Of a DNA stretch of 64,000 nucleotides, positions 62,840-64,000 are shown piece by piece. Both the position numbers and the translations under genes were made by a program. The notes beneath the pieces are model-generated. The model did not search any database and had not been told where the DNA came from. It saw only the letters and a program-made list of their open reading frames with translations. Position 1 is the stretch's first letter; each line of letters starts with the position of its first letter. Source of the DNA: a virus; the IMG/VR virus record IMGVR_UViG_3300047560_002518, positions 1 to 64,000 of that record. One strand, written 5' to 3'.

Positions 62840-62861
62840 TAGAGGGTCTTACGACCCTCTA
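62840..62861. other. Intercistronic stem-loop
   Basis: TAGAGGGTC pairs with GACCCTCTA around TTAC between the genes at 62874 and 62824. The minus strand continues TTTTAGG, a weak tail, so a partial terminator or processing hairpin is possible. Confidence 0.7.
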
Positions 62862-62873
62862 TAACAGTTGTTA

Positions 62874-63890
62874 TTAACCGTTTGCAATCTTTACTACGCC
62901 AGTTACAGCAGTAGCAAATGACCATGGAGCTTGTTGTGCAACACCGTCTGCAAGCAGTGGAAATTCGTGTCCATTTGTTCCGTAAGGAACAATCATTGCT
63001 TTACGAGCAGTTAATTTTTGAACATAATAAGTTTTACCTAAACTGTCAGTTGCAGTAATAGTCATTTCATCAGACGCACTTGCAGCTGCTGATGTTTTCA
63101 ACTTAGCAATAAAGAATGTAGAACCATTAGTTGTTACTTTATAACGGTCTTTTGCTACTTGTTTAGCAATATCAGCCAATGCATTAGTTGCACCAGCATA
63201 CGCAATAATTGCAGGTTCAGAACCAGTTGTTGAAGAAGCAATAACTGAAGTTGCAGTTAATACTGGAGTCAATGTTGTAGTACCTTGTGTACCAGTATTT
63301 AATGTAATAGTTGGTGCAGCAGTATAACCAGAACCTTGATCTGTAATTGTAATGCTTTTGATTGCGCCAGTTGCAGTAACAAAAGTTGCAACAGTTAAAG
63401 TTAAATCGTTAGTAACGTCGGCTCCTCCTAATGCACTACCAAGAATTTTGATTGTGTTAGTTAATGCATAGCCAGCACCTGGATCTACAACAGTTACAGT
63501 GATTGTTGAGCTATATGCTGTACCGGAAGTTTTTGTTACAATAAATGTAGCACCTGTTCCAGATTGTGCCGAAGTTGATGCTAAAGGTGCTGATGCAGAA
63601 CCATATGTTGCTGCAGCAGTAACACCAGTACCGCTTGCAGTAAAAGTAGTTTTATCAGTTAATGCACCTACTGAATGCGTTACGATTGTACCAGTGGCAG
63701 TAACACCGCCTGGTGTAGTTGGTGCAGAAAATACTGCTTGTGTTGTTGAACCGTTAGTGTAACCAGATGAGTTGTTAACTGCAATAGTAACACTTGCTAC
63801 ACCTTTACCGCCAATTCCGTCGTCAGCAGTTGTTGAACTTGTACCAACGTTACGGTTACCAAAGTATTTTTTATTTAAGGGACGTCCCAT
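62874..63890 (-). CDS. Virion structural protein with GRPLNKKYFGNRN start
   Basis: The product has 338 residues from the ATG at 63890, which has AGGAG 8 bases upstream; a longer frame from 63938 lacks one. The N-terminus MGRPLNKKYFGNRN is one I recall from T4-like marine phage structural proteins. Residues about 30-220 are repeated GYTNGSTTQAVFSAP / GAGYALTNTIKI / GSGYTAAPTITL-type beta modules, as in trimeric decoration or fibre proteins. The C-terminus (RKAMIVPYGTNGHEFPLLADGVAQQAPWSF) is compact. A late-promoter-like octamer lies 82 bases upstream. Confidence 0.7.
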   Translation of the reverse strand: MGRPLNKKYFGNRNVGTSSTTADDGIGGKGVASVTIAVNNSSGYTNGSTTQAVFSAPTTPGGVTATGTIVTHSVGALTDKTTFTASGTGVTAAATYGSASAPLASTSAQSGTGATFIVTKTSGTAYSSTITVTVVDPGAGYALTNTIKILGSALGGADVTNDLTLTVATFVTATGAIKSITITDQGSGYTAAPTITLNTGTQGTTTLTPVLTATSVIASSTTGSEPAIIAYAGATNALADIAKQVAKDRYKVTTNGSTFFIAKLKTSAAASASDEMTITATDSLGKTYYVQKLTARKAMIVPYGTNGHEFPLLADGVAQQAPWSFATAVTGVVKIANG

Positions 63891-63972
63891 TTTATTTCTC
63901 CTATGACGTTCTATGTCATTACGCATTAGACTATGCATAAGTCTGCAAGATACAGCACTTAAAATGACTAAG

Positions 63973-63980
63973 TATTTATC
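63973..63980 (-). promoter_or_regulatory. Late-promoter-like octamer GATAAATA
   Basis: Minus-strand octamer about 82 bases before the ATG at 63890 in a gene-free stretch; one base from the T4 late consensus. It would head the fibre operon. Confidence 0.4.
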
Positions 63981-64000
63981 CGTAGGTAATACCTATTCCT

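Noticed and set aside
1-64000. tRNA, rRNA or integrase genes
   Set aside because: I saw no cloverleaf, rRNA-like sequence or tyrosine/serine recombinase motif; a dedicated tRNA scan was not possible.

Overview
The window is part of a tailed-phage genome, a T4-like myovirus of the marine/freshwater type. It carries recognisable homologues of T4 gp41, gp61, gp62, UvsW, UvsX, gp32, gp17, gp16, gp4, gp19, gp18, gp1, gp13, gp14 and gp15, together with several small genes whose style and neighbourhood recall cyanophages and pelagiphages. The DNA is AT-rich, genes are packed with ATGA-type overlaps, and T4-like late promoter octamers ([TGA]ATAAATA) precede several virion genes. The host is probably an AT-rich aquatic Gram-negative bacterium: the phage encodes an outer-membrane beta-barrel, a heptosyltransferase-like enzyme and a sulfation cassette. 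The exact host cannot be read from the sequence.

Layout, with almost everything on the minus strand, so transcription runs from high to low coordinates. (1) 1-1149: end of a partial gene, a non-coding region with two perfect palindromes and phased A-tracts, a small plus-strand gene and a convergent terminator. (2) 1150-11396: four large paralogous proteins sharing a domain that looks PcfJ-like, two of them with long arrays of DUF4116-like repeats; all start with a short segment ending in [LI]xE, as expected of a T4-type capsid-targeting sequence. (3) 11436-23616: replication and recombination block (helicase, outer-membrane protein, primase, miniature DnaE-like protein, zinc-finger protein, clamp-loader subunit, UvsW, UvsX, gp32). 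(4) 23809-37761: packaging, head completion and tail (LysM protein, large structural protein, terminase, a gene that appears to need a -1 frameshift, small terminase, gp4, tail tube, tail sheath, dNMP kinase). (5) 37811-42710: neck genes around a strand switch, with an HNH homing endonuclease between gp13 and gp14, then gp15 and a Nudix hydrolase. (6) 42705-45363: glycosyltransferase, APS kinase, repeat protein and sulfotransferase. (7) 45356-63890: tail fibre and adhesin genes, including a 3171-residue protein, and a small structural protein.

Points most worth following up: the four-member paralogous family that may be packaged and injected; the A9 slip site joining a 164-codon gene to a 100-codon frame with no start codon; the PAPS-forming kinase plus sulfotransferase beside the adhesin; the DUF2490-type outer-membrane protein inside the primase-helicase operon; and the 186-residue protein that keeps the three catalytic aspartates of DnaE. 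Functions are assigned by reading motifs and gene order; no database search was possible.
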